DNA from: Bog-473 sp963840435
GTDB taxonomy: Bacteria; Actinomycetota; Acidimicrobiia; Acidimicrobiales; RAAP-2
DNA: 64,000 nucleotides
Direction of reading: 5' to 3'
Assembly: GCA_963840435.1 (NCBI GenBank)
Contig: CAWIYY010000003.1
Coordinates: forward strand, 1,178,001-1,242,000
In this document: positions 54,710-63,938 of the stretch, piece by piece
Layout of the letters: the number at the start of each line of letters is the position of its first letter
Position numbering within the stretch: the stretch's first letter is position 1
Program-made: the position numbers and the translations under genes
The notes under the pieces: model-generated
The model's input: only the letters and a program-made list of their open reading frames with translations
Told to the model about the DNA's origin: nothing
Databases searched by the model: none

Positions 54710-56881
54710 GTGCATGACTTCATCATCTTCACGATTGGCGGCCTGGCTGCGGCAGGCATCTACGCGATAACGGCGAGCGGTCTCACCCTCACCTACACGA
54801 CGACAGGTATCTTCAACTGGGCGCACGGCGCCATTGGGATGGTCTGCGCCTTCGCGTACTGGCAGATGAGCATCGGGTGGGGCTGGCCGACGCTCGTGTC
54901 GATGCTCGTCTGTCTCTTCGTGGTTGCACCTGTCATCGGCATCGTCATCGAAGCGGCGGTGATGCGAAGACTCGAAGGTGTCTCGGAGGCATCCAAACTG
55001 GTCGTCACTCTGGCCATCGCGCTCATGCTCCTGGGAGTCGCCCAGTGGATTTGGAACCCCACGACGTATCGGGCCCTCCCCCCTCTCTTCAACAACGACA
55101 CTCTGGTATTGGGGACGATCAGGATCTCGTACAACGACGTGACGGTTTTGATCTTGGCCTTGGTCGTCGCCATCGGGCTGCGGTTGTTCCTCTACCGCAC
55201 CCGGGTTGGCGTCACCATGCGGGCCAGCGTCGACGACCGCACGCTCACCTCGCTCAACGGGTCGAGCGCGATTTCCAATGCCCGCAACGCCTGGATCATC
55301 GGCTCCATTTTGGCCGCACTGGCGGGGATCCTCATCGCGCCGACTCTCACGCTGTCGGCCTCCGCCCTGACGCTGCTCATCGTGAACGCCTATGCGGCCT
55401 CGGTCATCGGGCGCCTGCGCTCCATTCCGATGACCTTCGTGGGTGCACTCATCCTGGGTCTCTCCATCGCGTACTCGGTGGCCTATCTGCCCCAGAATCC
55501 GTACATCCAGGGGTTCGAGAACGCGGTGCCGGCGATCATCCTCTTCATCGCCCTCCTGGTCCTTCCCCAGTCGCGCCTTCGCGGGCACCGGCAACTTCGG
55601 AGCCGCGAGCTCGCCTTTCGCCCCACGTGGAGCGGCACCGGCCTGTTCTGCGCCGGAACGATCATCGCCGCCGTCTTCTTGGCCACCACCGTCTCGACAC
55701 CTGACCTGTTCAGCCTCAATCGTATGTGGGGACTGGCAATCGTCGGACTCTCGGTCATCCCCATCGTCGGCTACGCAGGACGCCTGTCGTTGTGCCAGCT
55801 CACCTTCGCCGGCATCGGCGCCACAATGGTGGGCCATCTGGGAGCGGGCGGAAATCCCCTCTCACTCCTGGCCGCAGCCGGGGTGTGCGCAGTCGTCGGC
55901 GTCATCGTCGCCATCCCCGCCTTGCGACTCTCTGGCATCTATTTCGCACTGGCAACCGCGGCGTTCGCCATCACCATGGACAACTGGGTATTCGTGCTCC
56001 CATCCTTCAACCTCTTCGGGCATCCCTACGCCCCCTTCGGCTCGGGGTCGCTGGTCTTCGCGCCCTTCCGCATCGGTTCGCTCGCGCTCAATTCCAAGAC
56101 ATCGCAGTTCATCGCGGGAGCGGTGGCTTTCGTCATCCTGGTTGTGCTCGTCGTCGCCCTGCGCCGATCGGAGTTCGGCCAGCGCCTCCTGGCCATGAAA
56201 GACAGCCCTGCCGCATGTGCGACGCTGGGTATGAACGGCCGCGCGACTTTCATCGGAGTGTTCGCCTTCTCTGCCGCCTTGGCCGGGATTGGTGGCGGCA
56301 TCTATGGCATGGCCCTGGGCAGCGCGGCGCCCGACGTCTTCCAATTCTTCAACGGGCTCTCCGTGCTCTTGGTGATGGTTGTGTTTGGCATCACCTCGTT
56401 CGGTGCAGCGGGATTGAACGGCACCTACCAAGGGTCGCCGTTCTTCACCAACTTCTTCCCTTCACTCACCCAGTTGCCGCTCGTGCTCGTCGGCCTCGGT
56501 GGCATCGGCGTGGGGACCACGCCCAACGGGACCATCCCGGGCAGCATTCGTCCCATCTACCTCTCAGTGGCGCGACGCCGCTGGCTGGTGGTCCTGATCG
56601 TGGCGGTGGTCGGGGCAGCCTGGGCGCTCCGGCTGAGCGGGGCGATCGGGAATTGGCCGATGACGATCATCCTGGCCGTCGACCTCGCGCTGTTCCCCGT
56701 TCCGGCCTACGTCGCCGACTACCGGGCGAGGATCGCACCGCCCGCATTCGGCCTTCCCGAACGCCGTTCGAAGGAGAAAAGGGACGCCTGGTTTGCCGAG
56801 GCGGCCTCCGGAGAGGGTCCGGCCGGCTCGGCTGACCCGCTCACAGCGCTGTCCGGGGCGGGAGGCACCAGTGGGGCTTGA
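54710..56881 (+). CDS. fused Liv-type ABC permease (LivH-LivM)
   Basis: The GTG follows GGGGGCGG. The 723-residue protein joins two permeases: a LivH half (about 1-285; ITASGLTLTYTTTGIFNWAH, GVTMRASVDDRTLTSLNG) and a LivM half (about 300-640; GYAGRLSLCQLTFAGIGATM, LLAMKDSPAACATLGMNGRA, the EAA-like loop). A polar tail of about 60 residues follows. Each half has eight or nine helices. Fusion makes a single-chain membrane part. It lies between the binding protein and two ATPase genes. Confidence 0.92.
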   Translation: MHDFIIFTIGGLAAAGIYAITASGLTLTYTTTGIFNWAHGAIGMVCAFAYWQMSIGWGWPTLVSMLVCLFVVAPVIGIVIEAAVMRRLEGVSEASKLVVTLAIALMLLGVAQWIWNPTTYRALPPLFNNDTLVLGTIRISYNDVTVLILALVVAIGLRLFLYRTRVGVTMRASVDDRTLTSLNGSSAISNARNAWIIGSILAALAGILIAPTLTLSASALTLLIVNAYAASVIGRLRSIPMTFVGALILGLSIAYSVAYLPQNPYIQGFENAVPAIILFIALLVLPQSRLRGHRQLRSRELAFRPTWSGTGLFCAGTIIAAVFLATTVSTPDLFSLNRMWGLAIVGLSVIPIVGYAGRLSLCQLTFAGIGATMVGHLGAGGNPLSLLAAAGVCAVVGVIVAIPALRLSGIYFALATAAFAITMDNWVFVLPSFNLFGHPYAPFGSGSLVFAPFRIGSLALNSKTSQFIAGAVAFVILVVLVVALRRSEFGQRLLAMKDSPAACATLGMNGRATFIGVFAFSAALAGIGGGIYGMALGSAAPDVFQFFNGLSVLLVMVVFGITSFGAAGLNGTYQGSPFFTNFFPSLTQLPLVLVGLGGIGVGTTPNGTIPGSIRPIYLSVARRRWLVVLIVAVVGAAWALRLSGAIGNWPMTIILAVDLALFPVPAYVADYRARIAPPAFGLPERRSKEKRDAWFAEAASGEGPAGSADPLTALSGAGGTSGA

Positions 56882-57617
56882 GATCCAAGAAGTCTCGGTT
56901 CGCTTCGGGGGCCTCGCCGCACTGTCCGACGTATCGCTGAGCGCCCCTCAGGGTGCCATCACCGGATTGATCGGGCCGAACGGAGCCGGCAAGACGACAT
57001 TGTTCAACGTGGTAACCGGCATGCAGCGTCCCAGCGCGGGGACTGTTCGCCTCGAAGCTCGGGATCTGGGCGGGCTCTCATCCTACCGCCGGGCCCGACT
57101 TGGCCTCGGCCGCACGTTCCAGCGCCTAGAACTCTTCGGAACCCTCACTGTCGCCGAGAACATCGAGGTCGCCGCATCCATCGCGCTACGGGGGGTTCTG
57201 AAGGCCAGGTCGAGAGCGATTGAAGAGGTCCGCGACGAGCTCTTAGATCGGTTGGGACTGACCCCGGTGGCCAATGACCGTGCCGACACCCTACCGACCG
57301 GGACTGGTCGCCTCGTTGAGCTGGCGCGTGCCCTAGCCACCAAGCCCAAGGTCCTCCTTCTCGATGAACCGGCGGCTGGACAGGACACCGACGAAACCGA
57401 GCGCTTCGCCGAGGTTCTGGGCAATCTGGCGGACGACGGGCTCGCCATTCTGCTCGTCGAGCACGACATGGAGCTGGTCATGAATGTCTGCCACAGCGTC
57501 GTGGTCCTCGACTATGGCCGCGTCATCTGCACCGGAACATCGGCGGAGATCCAGGCCGACCCCGAGGTCCAGGCGGCGTATCTCGGCACCGTGACGGAGG
57601 CTGTGGCCGATGGCTGA
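56871..57617 (+). CDS. Liv-type ABC ATPase (LivG-like)
   Basis: GGGAGGCACCA before GTG 56871 sets the start, overlapping the permease gene by 11 bases. The 248-residue ATPase has Walker A GPNGAGKTT, the LivG loop RLGLGRTFQRLELFGTLTVA, Walker B VLLLDEPAAGQD and the His switch EHDMEL. The signature reads LPTGTGRLVELARAL instead of the usual L(S/P)xGxQR form, lacking the conserved Gln. It works with the adjacent LivF-like ATPase. Confidence 0.92.
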   Translation: MGLEIQEVSVRFGGLAALSDVSLSAPQGAITGLIGPNGAGKTTLFNVVTGMQRPSAGTVRLEARDLGGLSSYRRARLGLGRTFQRLELFGTLTVAENIEVAASIALRGVLKARSRAIEEVRDELLDRLGLTPVANDRADTLPTGTGRLVELARALATKPKVLLLDEPAAGQDTDETERFAEVLGNLADDGLAILLVEHDMELVMNVCHSVVVLDYGRVICTGTSAEIQADPEVQAAYLGTVTEAVADG

Positions 57618-58383
57618 ACCCCTCCTCGAGTTTCGACAGGTGCGGGCGGCCTACGAAGAAGTCGAGGTGATCCACGGCGTCGACGCGACGTTCGAAGAGG
57701 GTGTCGTGACGGCTGTCCTCGGTGCAAACGGTGCAGGAAAGTCGACCCTCCTCGCCCTGGCTGCAGGCATCATGGGGCCGAGCAAGGGAGAGGTCCGCTT
57801 CGCCGGCGACAAGGTCCGGGTGGGATCGACGGCTTCGTTGGCTCGCCGGGGGCTCTGCCTGATTCCCGAAGGACGCGGCGTGTTCCCGAACCTGACCGTG
57901 CGAGAGAACCTTTTGGTCATGACACACAGCGGTTCGGGTCGACGGCACGTCGAGCGTTGCGCGTTCGAGCGGTTCCCGCGCCTGGCCGATCGCCGAGACC
58001 AACCGGCGGGCACGCTATCGGGCGGCGAGCAACAGATGCTGGCGCTGGCTCGCGCTGTGGCGACGAGTCCGCGATTGCTCATGCTGGACGAGCTGTCGAT
58101 GGGGCTTGCGCCCATCGTCGTCGACGAGCTCTACAAGCATGTCGTGCAGCTCGCAAGTGAGGGCATCACCGTGGTGGTCGTAGAGCAATTCGCCCGCACT
58201 GCACTTTCGGTAGCTACCTCGGCCATGGTGATGGCCAACGGACGGATCATTCACACCGGGGCGGCCGGCGATGTGGAGTCGGTACTCCACTCCGCCTACC
58301 TGGGTCCCGTTCAATCCGCGGAGGCGGCTCCGCCCGCACACAACGGGACAAAAACCAGTGACACCAGCGATGGAGCTCCTTAG
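57610..58383 (+). CDS. Liv-type ABC ATPase (LivF-like)
   Basis: It starts eight bases inside the LivG-like gene. The 257-residue protein has Walker A GANGAGKST, the LivF motif IPEGRGVFPNLTVRENL, a perfect signature LSGGEQQMLALARA, Walker B LLMLDELSMGLAP and switch Gln in VVVEQFA. It forms the ATPase pair of the importer. A 48-base gap with a short hairpin (CGGCG/CGCCG at 58400-58414) separates it from the converging SDR gene. Confidence 0.92.
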   Translation: MAEPLLEFRQVRAAYEEVEVIHGVDATFEEGVVTAVLGANGAGKSTLLALAAGIMGPSKGEVRFAGDKVRVGSTASLARRGLCLIPEGRGVFPNLTVRENLLVMTHSGSGRRHVERCAFERFPRLADRRDQPAGTLSGGEQQMLALARAVATSPRLLMLDELSMGLAPIVVDELYKHVVQLASEGITVVVVEQFARTALSVATSAMVMANGRIIHTGAAGDVESVLHSAYLGPVQSAEAAPPAHNGTKTSDTSDGAP

Positions 58384-58431
58384 AGACCTGGGTCCGAGAC
58401 GGCGGTGGTCGCCGAAGAGGGCTCTGCCTGA

Positions 58432-59325
58432 TTACCGCGGCGGTGCGGGATCGAACGGCCCCCGTCCCATCTGATCGCGCACCGTGATCACCGCAGGATT
58501 CGTCAACGTCCGGCGCTGCCAGTTGGCTCCATCGACGACGAGGGTATGCCCTGAGATGAACCGGGCGAACGGTGAGGCGAGGAAAGCAGCGGCCCAGCCG
58601 AGCTCTTGGAGTCGACCCACTCGCAGCGCCGGCTGGCAGGCGTCCTTCTCATTGGTCCGGTCTAGATTGCCCTTGATGTCTGCAGTCATGTCCTCATGAG
58701 GAAAGAGACCGGGCACCAACCCGTTCACCTGGATGCCATACGGCCCCCATTCCACGGCGAGCGTCTCCACCATGTTCTTCACACCCGCCTTCGCGGCCGC
58801 TGAGTGAGCGAACCCGGGACCGCCCGTCCAGGCATAAGAAGCGCCGACGTTGACGATGGACCCGGCAGTCCCCGCTTCGATATGACGGCGGGCGAATTCA
58901 CGGGAGCAGAAGAAGGTTCCGTTGAGAGTGATGTCGATGACGGTTCGCCAAGCGTTGGGAGACATGTCCTCCGCCGGCACTGGAAAGTTTGCCGCCGCGT
59001 TGTTGATAAGCACACTGGGAAGGCCAAACGCTGCGGAGGCTTCGTCGAAAGCGGAAGCGACCTGATCGGGGTCACGAATGTCGCACGTCACCCCCAGAAC
59101 ACGAGCCCCGAGTGCATCAACCGATTCCCGACCCGCATCAAGATGTTCGGCCTTCCGACTGGCGATGACCAGATCAGCTCCGAGCCGCGCAAACTCGGCC
59201 GCGATGGCCTTGCCGAGCCCTGTGCCGCCGCCGGTGATGAAGACGCAGCTTCCTGCATAGGTTCCCGCGGGCAGGGCTGGCGTTCCTACAGGTGGTGGCT
59301 CTGGGAGACCCCTCTGCGCCGTCAT
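58432..59325 (-). CDS. 2,4-dienoyl-CoA reductase-type SDR
   Basis: The ATG at 59325 lies two bases after the stop of the crotonase gene and uses GGGGAG within that gene's end as its site. The 297-residue protein has the NADPH motif GGGTGLGKAIAAEF with LVIASRKAEHL (Arg-Lys, NADPH preference), NNAAANFPVPAEDMSPNAWR and, instead of YxxxK, SAAAKAGV, as in DECR/PECR enzymes. These reduce dienoyl-CoA or trans-2-enoyl-CoA, needed for unsaturated or ring-derived acids. Confidence 0.88.
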   Translation of the reverse strand: MTAQRGLPEPPPVGTPALPAGTYAGSCVFITGGGTGLGKAIAAEFARLGADLVIASRKAEHLDAGRESVDALGARVLGVTCDIRDPDQVASAFDEASAAFGLPSVLINNAAANFPVPAEDMSPNAWRTVIDITLNGTFFCSREFARRHIEAGTAGSIVNVGASYAWTGGPGFAHSAAAKAGVKNMVETLAVEWGPYGIQVNGLVPGLFPHEDMTADIKGNLDRTNEKDACQPALRVGRLQELGWAAAFLASPFARFISGHTLVVDGANWQRRTLTNPAVITVRDQMGRGPFDPAPPR

Positions 59326-59327
59326 AC

Positions 59328-60107
59328 TCAACTCCCCGTGTAGTGGGGCTCGCGCCCTTCAGCGCTGGCCGCTCGGAACTCGGCGAAGTCGGATGACTTG
59401 TTGATGAAGGTTTGGTAGATCAACTCGTCCTCCATGGAGGACCGTACCCCCGGTTCGCTCAGATGTCGCAGAACACGGCGGGCCATCCTAACCGTCACCT
59501 TCGGCGAGGCCGCGATCTTGTTCGCAATCTCCCACGCCGTGTCGTCGAGTGCCTCGGGTGGCACAAGGCGCGAAACAATGCCGTGACCGTAGGCCTCGTC
59601 GGCGCTCATGGCGCGCCCGCTCAGCACCAGATCGCTGGTCACGCCGCTGCCACAGATCTCGTAGAGCCGCCCCATGCCACCGGTGTCGGGGATGACGCCA
59701 TGGCCCACTTCGGGCAGCATGAAGCGAGACCCCTCGGCAGCGATCCTGATATCGCACAAGAGGGCACGCTGGAAGGACCCCCCGATTGCCCATCCGTGAA
59801 TGGCCACGATTATCGGCGCGTCCAGTTCGAATACCTGCAGGATGCCCCGATGACCACGGCTCATGAGCTCGTGATGACTGAGGGAGGTCGCGTTGTTCCC
59901 GATGACGGACACATCGCGGCCGGAGGACCACGCCTTGCCCTCGCCTCGCCAGATGACGGCACGGACCTCTGGACGGCCCTTCAATTCGGTCAGAATGTCG
60001 AACAACCGAGCGTCCATAGCGTCATCGAACGCATTGCGTTTGTCCGGATTGTTGTTTGTGATCACGGCAACTGGACCGCTCACCTCTAGGAGCACCTTGT
60101 CTGTCAT
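59328..60107 (-). CDS. enoyl-CoA hydratase/isomerase family protein 1
   Basis: GGAAAGGAACG before the ATG at 60107 sets the start; the open frame continues upstream as a shadow. The 259-residue crotonase has the oxyanion loop AWSSGRDVSVIG and IHGWAIGGSFQRALLCDIRI, where the first catalytic Glu of rat mitochondrial hydratase (144) is Gln. The second (164) is kept in FMLPEVGHGVIPDTGG. It may be an isomerase or have altered hydratase activity. Operon: acyl-CoA dehydrogenase, this gene, dienoyl-CoA reductase. Confidence 0.88.
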   Translation of the reverse strand: MTDKVLLEVSGPVAVITNNNPDKRNAFDDAMDARLFDILTELKGRPEVRAVIWRGEGKAWSSGRDVSVIGNNATSLSHHELMSRGHRGILQVFELDAPIIVAIHGWAIGGSFQRALLCDIRIAAEGSRFMLPEVGHGVIPDTGGMGRLYEICGSGVTSDLVLSGRAMSADEAYGHGIVSRLVPPEALDDTAWEIANKIAASPKVTVRMARRVLRHLSEPGVRSSMEDELIYQTFINKSSDFAEFRAASAEGREPHYTGS

Positions 60108-60177
60108 GACGTTCCTTTCCGTCTCCTGATCGGCCCTACCACGAATCCCGAGACATCGATGCGGGCCGGAGCATGTC

Positions 60178-61380
60178 TCACCGCAACTCGCTGAACGGCT
60201 GATCCTTGTCGCTTCGTGGCTCACGCGGAAGACCGAGGACGCGTTCGGCCAGGGAGTTGCGCTGGATATTGTCGGTGCCGCCACCGAGCCTGGACGACCA
60301 CTGGTTCAGGAAGGCCGTCTCCCAGAAACCATTGTCGGGCGCGCCCTCGTCGGCCAACATACCGCTAGCCCCGAGCAGGGTCATGAACAGTTCCCCGTTC
60401 AGAGCCATGTGCTGGGAGACGAAGAGTTTCGTGGTGGAGGCCTCTGGGCCGGGAAGACGACCCTGGGAGAGAGCCGTCTGCACGCGGTAATTCATGAACC
60501 GAAGGATCTGCACTCGGGTGTAGAAATCGGCAATCTGCTGGCGTACCAAGGGATCCGCGCCCCTGCCGCAACGACCCGCGAGATCCAGCACCTGGGCGAT
60601 CGAAATGCTTTGGGCGTTGCCGCCGATGAGCGTGCGTTCATAGCTCATGGTGGTATGAGCCACGGCCCATCCACCGTTGACCTCCCCCACTACCTGCGCA
60701 GCAGGAACCACAACATCCGTGAGAAAGACCTCGTTGAAATGGGCAGTCCCGGTGATCTGGCGCAGTGGACGGACCTCGATGCCGGGGGAACGCATGTCGA
60801 CGAGGAAGTAGGTGATGCCCTTGTGCTTGGGAACGTCGGGATTCGTCCGAGCGATCAGAATCGCCCAATCACTGTGTTGGGCGCCCGATGTCCAGACCTT
60901 CTGGCCGTTCACGACAAAGGACTCCCCGTCGCGCTCGGCACGGCTCTTTAAGCCCGCGAGATCGGATCCGGCGTCCGGTTCTGAGAACAGTTGGCACCAC
61001 ACTGCTTCACCCCTCAGCATCGCTGGAAGGTGACGGATCTTCTGCTCCTCGGACCCGTGTGCAATGAGAGTCGGCCCGGCCATGCCGATTCCGACGGCGA
61101 ACGCTCCCACCGATACGTCGTACTTGGCCACTTCCTGGTTGAAGATGCTCTGGTGCCAGGAGCTTTCGCCACGCCCGCCGTATTCCTTGGGCCAGGTTAT
61201 GGCACCCCAACCCCCTTGGTAGAGGACGTGCTGCCACTCGCGGCAGCGGCGCACGTAGTCGGGATGCGTGGGATTCCGAGACCAGTCAGCCTGTCCACTT
61301 CTGACCTCTGCATGCTCCTCGAGCCACGCCGACACCTCTCGCCGAAACGACGCGTCCTCCTCCGTGTCATCAAAATCCAT
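60178..61380 (-). CDS. acyl-CoA dehydrogenase
   Basis: The 400-residue flavoenzyme has the substrate/FAD loop WCQLFSEPDAGSDLAGLKS and WTSGAQHSDWAILIARTN, the middle beta domain (ITGTAHFNEVFLTDVVVPAA) and the C-terminal GGGTDNIQRNSLAERVLGLP. The end resembles actinobacterial FadE proteins of steroid and branched-acid oxidation. It oxidises an acyl-CoA to the 2-enoyl-CoA. It is the first gene of a leftward three-gene operon and faces the MaoC gene across a region with an AT box. Confidence 0.92.
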   Translation of the reverse strand: MDFDDTEEDASFRREVSAWLEEHAEVRSGQADWSRNPTHPDYVRRCREWQHVLYQGGWGAITWPKEYGGRGESSWHQSIFNQEVAKYDVSVGAFAVGIGMAGPTLIAHGSEEQKIRHLPAMLRGEAVWCQLFSEPDAGSDLAGLKSRAERDGESFVVNGQKVWTSGAQHSDWAILIARTNPDVPKHKGITYFLVDMRSPGIEVRPLRQITGTAHFNEVFLTDVVVPAAQVVGEVNGGWAVAHTTMSYERTLIGGNAQSISIAQVLDLAGRCGRGADPLVRQQIADFYTRVQILRFMNYRVQTALSQGRLPGPEASTTKLFVSQHMALNGELFMTLLGASGMLADEGAPDNGFWETAFLNQWSSRLGGGTDNIQRNSLAERVLGLPREPRSDKDQPFSELR

Positions 61381-61814
61381 CGTTGCCTCCAGACATGAGA
61401 ACTCGGCTCGGAGTTAACACCGGGCGGTGGCAGGTCGATGTCCCGCTGATGGACGTAGGCCGCCGAACGCGAGATGACGGCTCAGATTGCGATGCATCGG
61501 TTTCGGCGGCCGAGCGGAGCCGAGCCGCCTTCGAGGTGGTACAGACGCAGGTCGCAGGAGGAAGCTGAGATCGATCGAGATCCTCTTGGGTCGGCTCACG
61601 GATCTGGCTCGCCCTCGATGCATGACTTTCGTATACTATATTTGAAATTCGACTACTCATTTCGGTCTTTCACATCGATGGCGACTGGGCAAGCATGACC
61701 CTTGACATGATGAACTGCCGAGGACCTCTCGCTTGAGGAGGGTACACATTGCATCGAAATTGGATCGCTGTCATCCCTTGCACTCTTTCCTAGGCTCGAA
61801 AACGCGGCCCCCAA
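61381..61814. other. divergent promoter region of dehydrogenase and MaoC genes
   Basis: Contains the AT box at 61633. On the minus strand an ATG at 61623, 11 bases after TATAGT, opens a 69-codon frame ending 33 bases before the dehydrogenase; it is Arg/Pro/Ser-rich and not listed as a gene. Confidence 0.5.
61633..61643. promoter_or_regulatory. AT box between dehydrogenase and MaoC genes
   Basis: ATACTATATTT within TCGTATACTATATTTGA, sharing 16 of 17 bases with the corresponding segment around 52952. Confidence 0.55.
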
Positions 61815-63074
61815 ATGCCTGACGCCATCACGGACGAGGGGGTTGCCCGGCTCCGACAGCGCATCGGGATCGCCCGTCCGCACACCAATCGGCCGCATTA
61901 CCTCAGCCCCAACGAGGACGCCTTCCGCCACGTCGCCGAGGCGTACGGGGACGACAATCCCCTCTGGTGCGACCCGTCCTACGGCGCAGGTACCAGGTGG
62001 GCCGGCCCAATAGCGCCCCCCCACCTCGTCGGTGGGGACACCCTCATTGGGGAGGACGAAGTGACCGTCCTCGAAGGCGACACGAAGGCGCTCATGAAGG
62101 GGGACCCGCTCGGGGGAGTCCATGCGTTCTATTCGGGATCGTTCCGGGAGTGGTGGAACCCACTCCGTCCCGGCATGCGGGTCACCCGCCGCAACGCTTT
62201 GGTCGGCGTGCACGACAAGATCGGCGATTTCGCCGGCCGCACCGTGCACGAGTGGTTGGCCGAGGTGTTCGCAGCGGTCGACGGGCCAGTCCTCTCTGGG
62301 CAGTACCGCCTGATGATTCGCGCGGAACGCGAGAAGGCGGCCGAGCGTAAGAAAAATGATGAGGTCGAGATCCGTCCGTACACCGAGGAGGAGATTGCCG
62401 CCATCGGAGAAGCCATCGACGGTGAGCGGGACCGTCGACGCGGTCCTGAGCCTCGCTGGTGGGAGGACGTGAACGAGGGCGATGAGCTCCCTGCCCTTGT
62501 CAAGGGTCCGATGCGGGTGACCGACATGGTCGTGTGGCACACCGGCATGGGCATGGGCCTGTATGGGGTTGCGGCCCTCCGACTCGGCCACGACCAGCTC
62601 CAACGTATGCCCCGCTTCTTCAAGCCCGACGACCTGAACATCCCCGATGTGCAGCAGCGCGTGCACTGGGATCCCGAATGGGCTCACAGAGCGGGCAATC
62701 CCGCTTGCTACGACTATGGACGCATGCGCGAGACGTGGCTCATCCACTTGTGCACGGACTGGATGGGTGACGACGCCTGGTTGTGGAAGCTCGATTGTCA
62801 GTTCCGCAAATTCAACTATGTGGGCGACACCCATCGTATGCAGGGCCGGGTCACCCGTAAGTACCTCGCGGAAGGACGTCGACCGGCCGTGGACCTCGAC
62901 GTTTGGGGAGAGAACCAGCGCGGCGAGACGACCACGCCGGGCCATGCGACCATTCTCTTGCCCTCCCATGAACACGGCGAGGTCCGGCTCCCCCCAGTGC
63001 CAGGTGATGCCACAACCTGTCAAGAGGCTCTCGATTCTTTGGCTCAACACTTCGCCGCCGAGGAGCAACGATGA
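61815..63074 (+). CDS. double hot-dog MaoC-like / FAS1-type dehydratase
   Basis: The 419-residue protein has an N-terminal hot-dog domain (FRHVAEAYGDDNPLWCDPSY, then GPIAPPHLVGGDTLI) and a second one (about 240-400; YDYGRMRETWLIHLCTDWMG, CQFRKFNYVGDTHRMQGRVT). In the first, the hydratase-2 motif DxNPxH reads DDNPLW, with Trp for His, so that domain may only bind substrate. Such proteins hydrate bulky enoyl-CoAs in steroid-like pathways, often as heterodimers. The crotonase gene overlaps its stop by four bases. Confidence 0.85.
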   Translation: MPDAITDEGVARLRQRIGIARPHTNRPHYLSPNEDAFRHVAEAYGDDNPLWCDPSYGAGTRWAGPIAPPHLVGGDTLIGEDEVTVLEGDTKALMKGDPLGGVHAFYSGSFREWWNPLRPGMRVTRRNALVGVHDKIGDFAGRTVHEWLAEVFAAVDGPVLSGQYRLMIRAEREKAAERKKNDEVEIRPYTEEEIAAIGEAIDGERDRRRGPEPRWWEDVNEGDELPALVKGPMRVTDMVVWHTGMGMGLYGVAALRLGHDQLQRMPRFFKPDDLNIPDVQQRVHWDPEWAHRAGNPACYDYGRMRETWLIHLCTDWMGDDAWLWKLDCQFRKFNYVGDTHRMQGRVTRKYLAEGRRPAVDLDVWGENQRGETTTPGHATILLPSHEHGEVRLPPVPGDATTCQEALDSLAQHFAAEEQR

Positions 63075-63880
63075 AGCCGTACCCAGAAATGCCTCCGGGT
63101 CTCACCCTCGAGCGCGACGGAGAGGCTCTCAAGCTGAGCTTCAATCGCCCGGCTCGCCGCAACAGTCTTACTGACCCCATCGTCTACGCACTCACCGACA
63201 CGATGGATGCCGCGGCCAGTGACGAGTCTGTCAGGGTCATCCACTTGCAAGGTGAAGGCGATCACTTCTGTTCCGGCTTCGACTTGGCTGAGAGAACTCC
63301 GGGGCCCGAACGCCCCCGCGTGGGCTCCGTACACAGGCGCATGAATGGTCACGTCAATCGCCTGATTCCTGCAATGCTGAGTTGCCAGACTCCGATCGTC
63401 TGTACCGCTCGCGGCTGGGTGATCGGTCTCGGCCTCGACATCCTTCTGGCCTCGGACTTCGCCGTGGTGGCCGAAGATGCCAGGCTCTGGGCGCCGTTCA
63501 CGACCTTCGGGTTCACACCGGACAGCGGCGCAACCTGGCTTATCCCCCGTCTCGCTGGCGTTGCCCGAGCCCGCGAGATGCTGATGCTGGGAGAGAAAGT
63601 CTCGGGAGCCGACGCGGCCTCGTGGAACCTGGTCCACCGAGCGGTACCGGCCACCGACCTGGACGCCGTCTCCACGAACCTCATCGACCGCCTTGCTGCG
63701 GCACCCACCGTCGCGGTCGGTCTCACAAAGTTGTTGGTCTACCGAGGACTCACGGCGGATCTCAACAGTCATATGGCCGATGAGGCCTGGGCGATGGAGG
63801 TCGCGAGTCGCTCCGACGACTTCAAAGAGTACGGACAGGCGAACAAGGAGAAGCGCGAGCCTCGTTTCACGGGTCGGTGA
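63071..63880 (+). CDS. enoyl-CoA hydratase/isomerase family protein 2 (PaaG-like)
   Basis: The ATG overlaps the stop of the MaoC-like gene (ATGA). The 269-residue crotonase has HFCSGFDLAERT and ARGWVIGLGLDILLASDFAV. The hydratase Glu144 position is Asp and the Glu164 position is Phe (WAPFTTFGFTPDSGATWLIP). The PDSGATW motif with Asp is that of PaaG-type isomerases of ring-derived enoyl-CoA. An isomerase role fits better than simple hydration. Confidence 0.88.
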   Translation: MKPYPEMPPGLTLERDGEALKLSFNRPARRNSLTDPIVYALTDTMDAAASDESVRVIHLQGEGDHFCSGFDLAERTPGPERPRVGSVHRRMNGHVNRLIPAMLSCQTPIVCTARGWVIGLGLDILLASDFAVVAEDARLWAPFTTFGFTPDSGATWLIPRLAGVARAREMLMLGEKVSGADAASWNLVHRAVPATDLDAVSTNLIDRLAAAPTVAVGLTKLLVYRGLTADLNSHMADEAWAMEVASRSDDFKEYGQANKEKREPRFTGR

Positions 63881-63924
63881 CCGAGCAACGGCTCAGCGAG
63901 CGCAGACCAGTTTGCGTCGTTCGG

Positions 63925-63935
63925 ATATAATATTC
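63925..63935 (+). promoter_or_regulatory. AT box / leaderless promoter of the last gene
   Basis: ATATAATATTC contains TATAAT (63926-63931), seven bases before the ATG at 63939, the same layout as at 46344. No -35 element is evident. Confidence 0.65.
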
Positions 63936-63938
63936 AGA

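Noticed and set aside
61414..61623. 69-codon minus-strand frame 11 bases after TATAGT
   Set aside because: Leaderless-like position, but Arg/Pro-rich and 33 bases short of the dehydrogenase start; evidence too weak.
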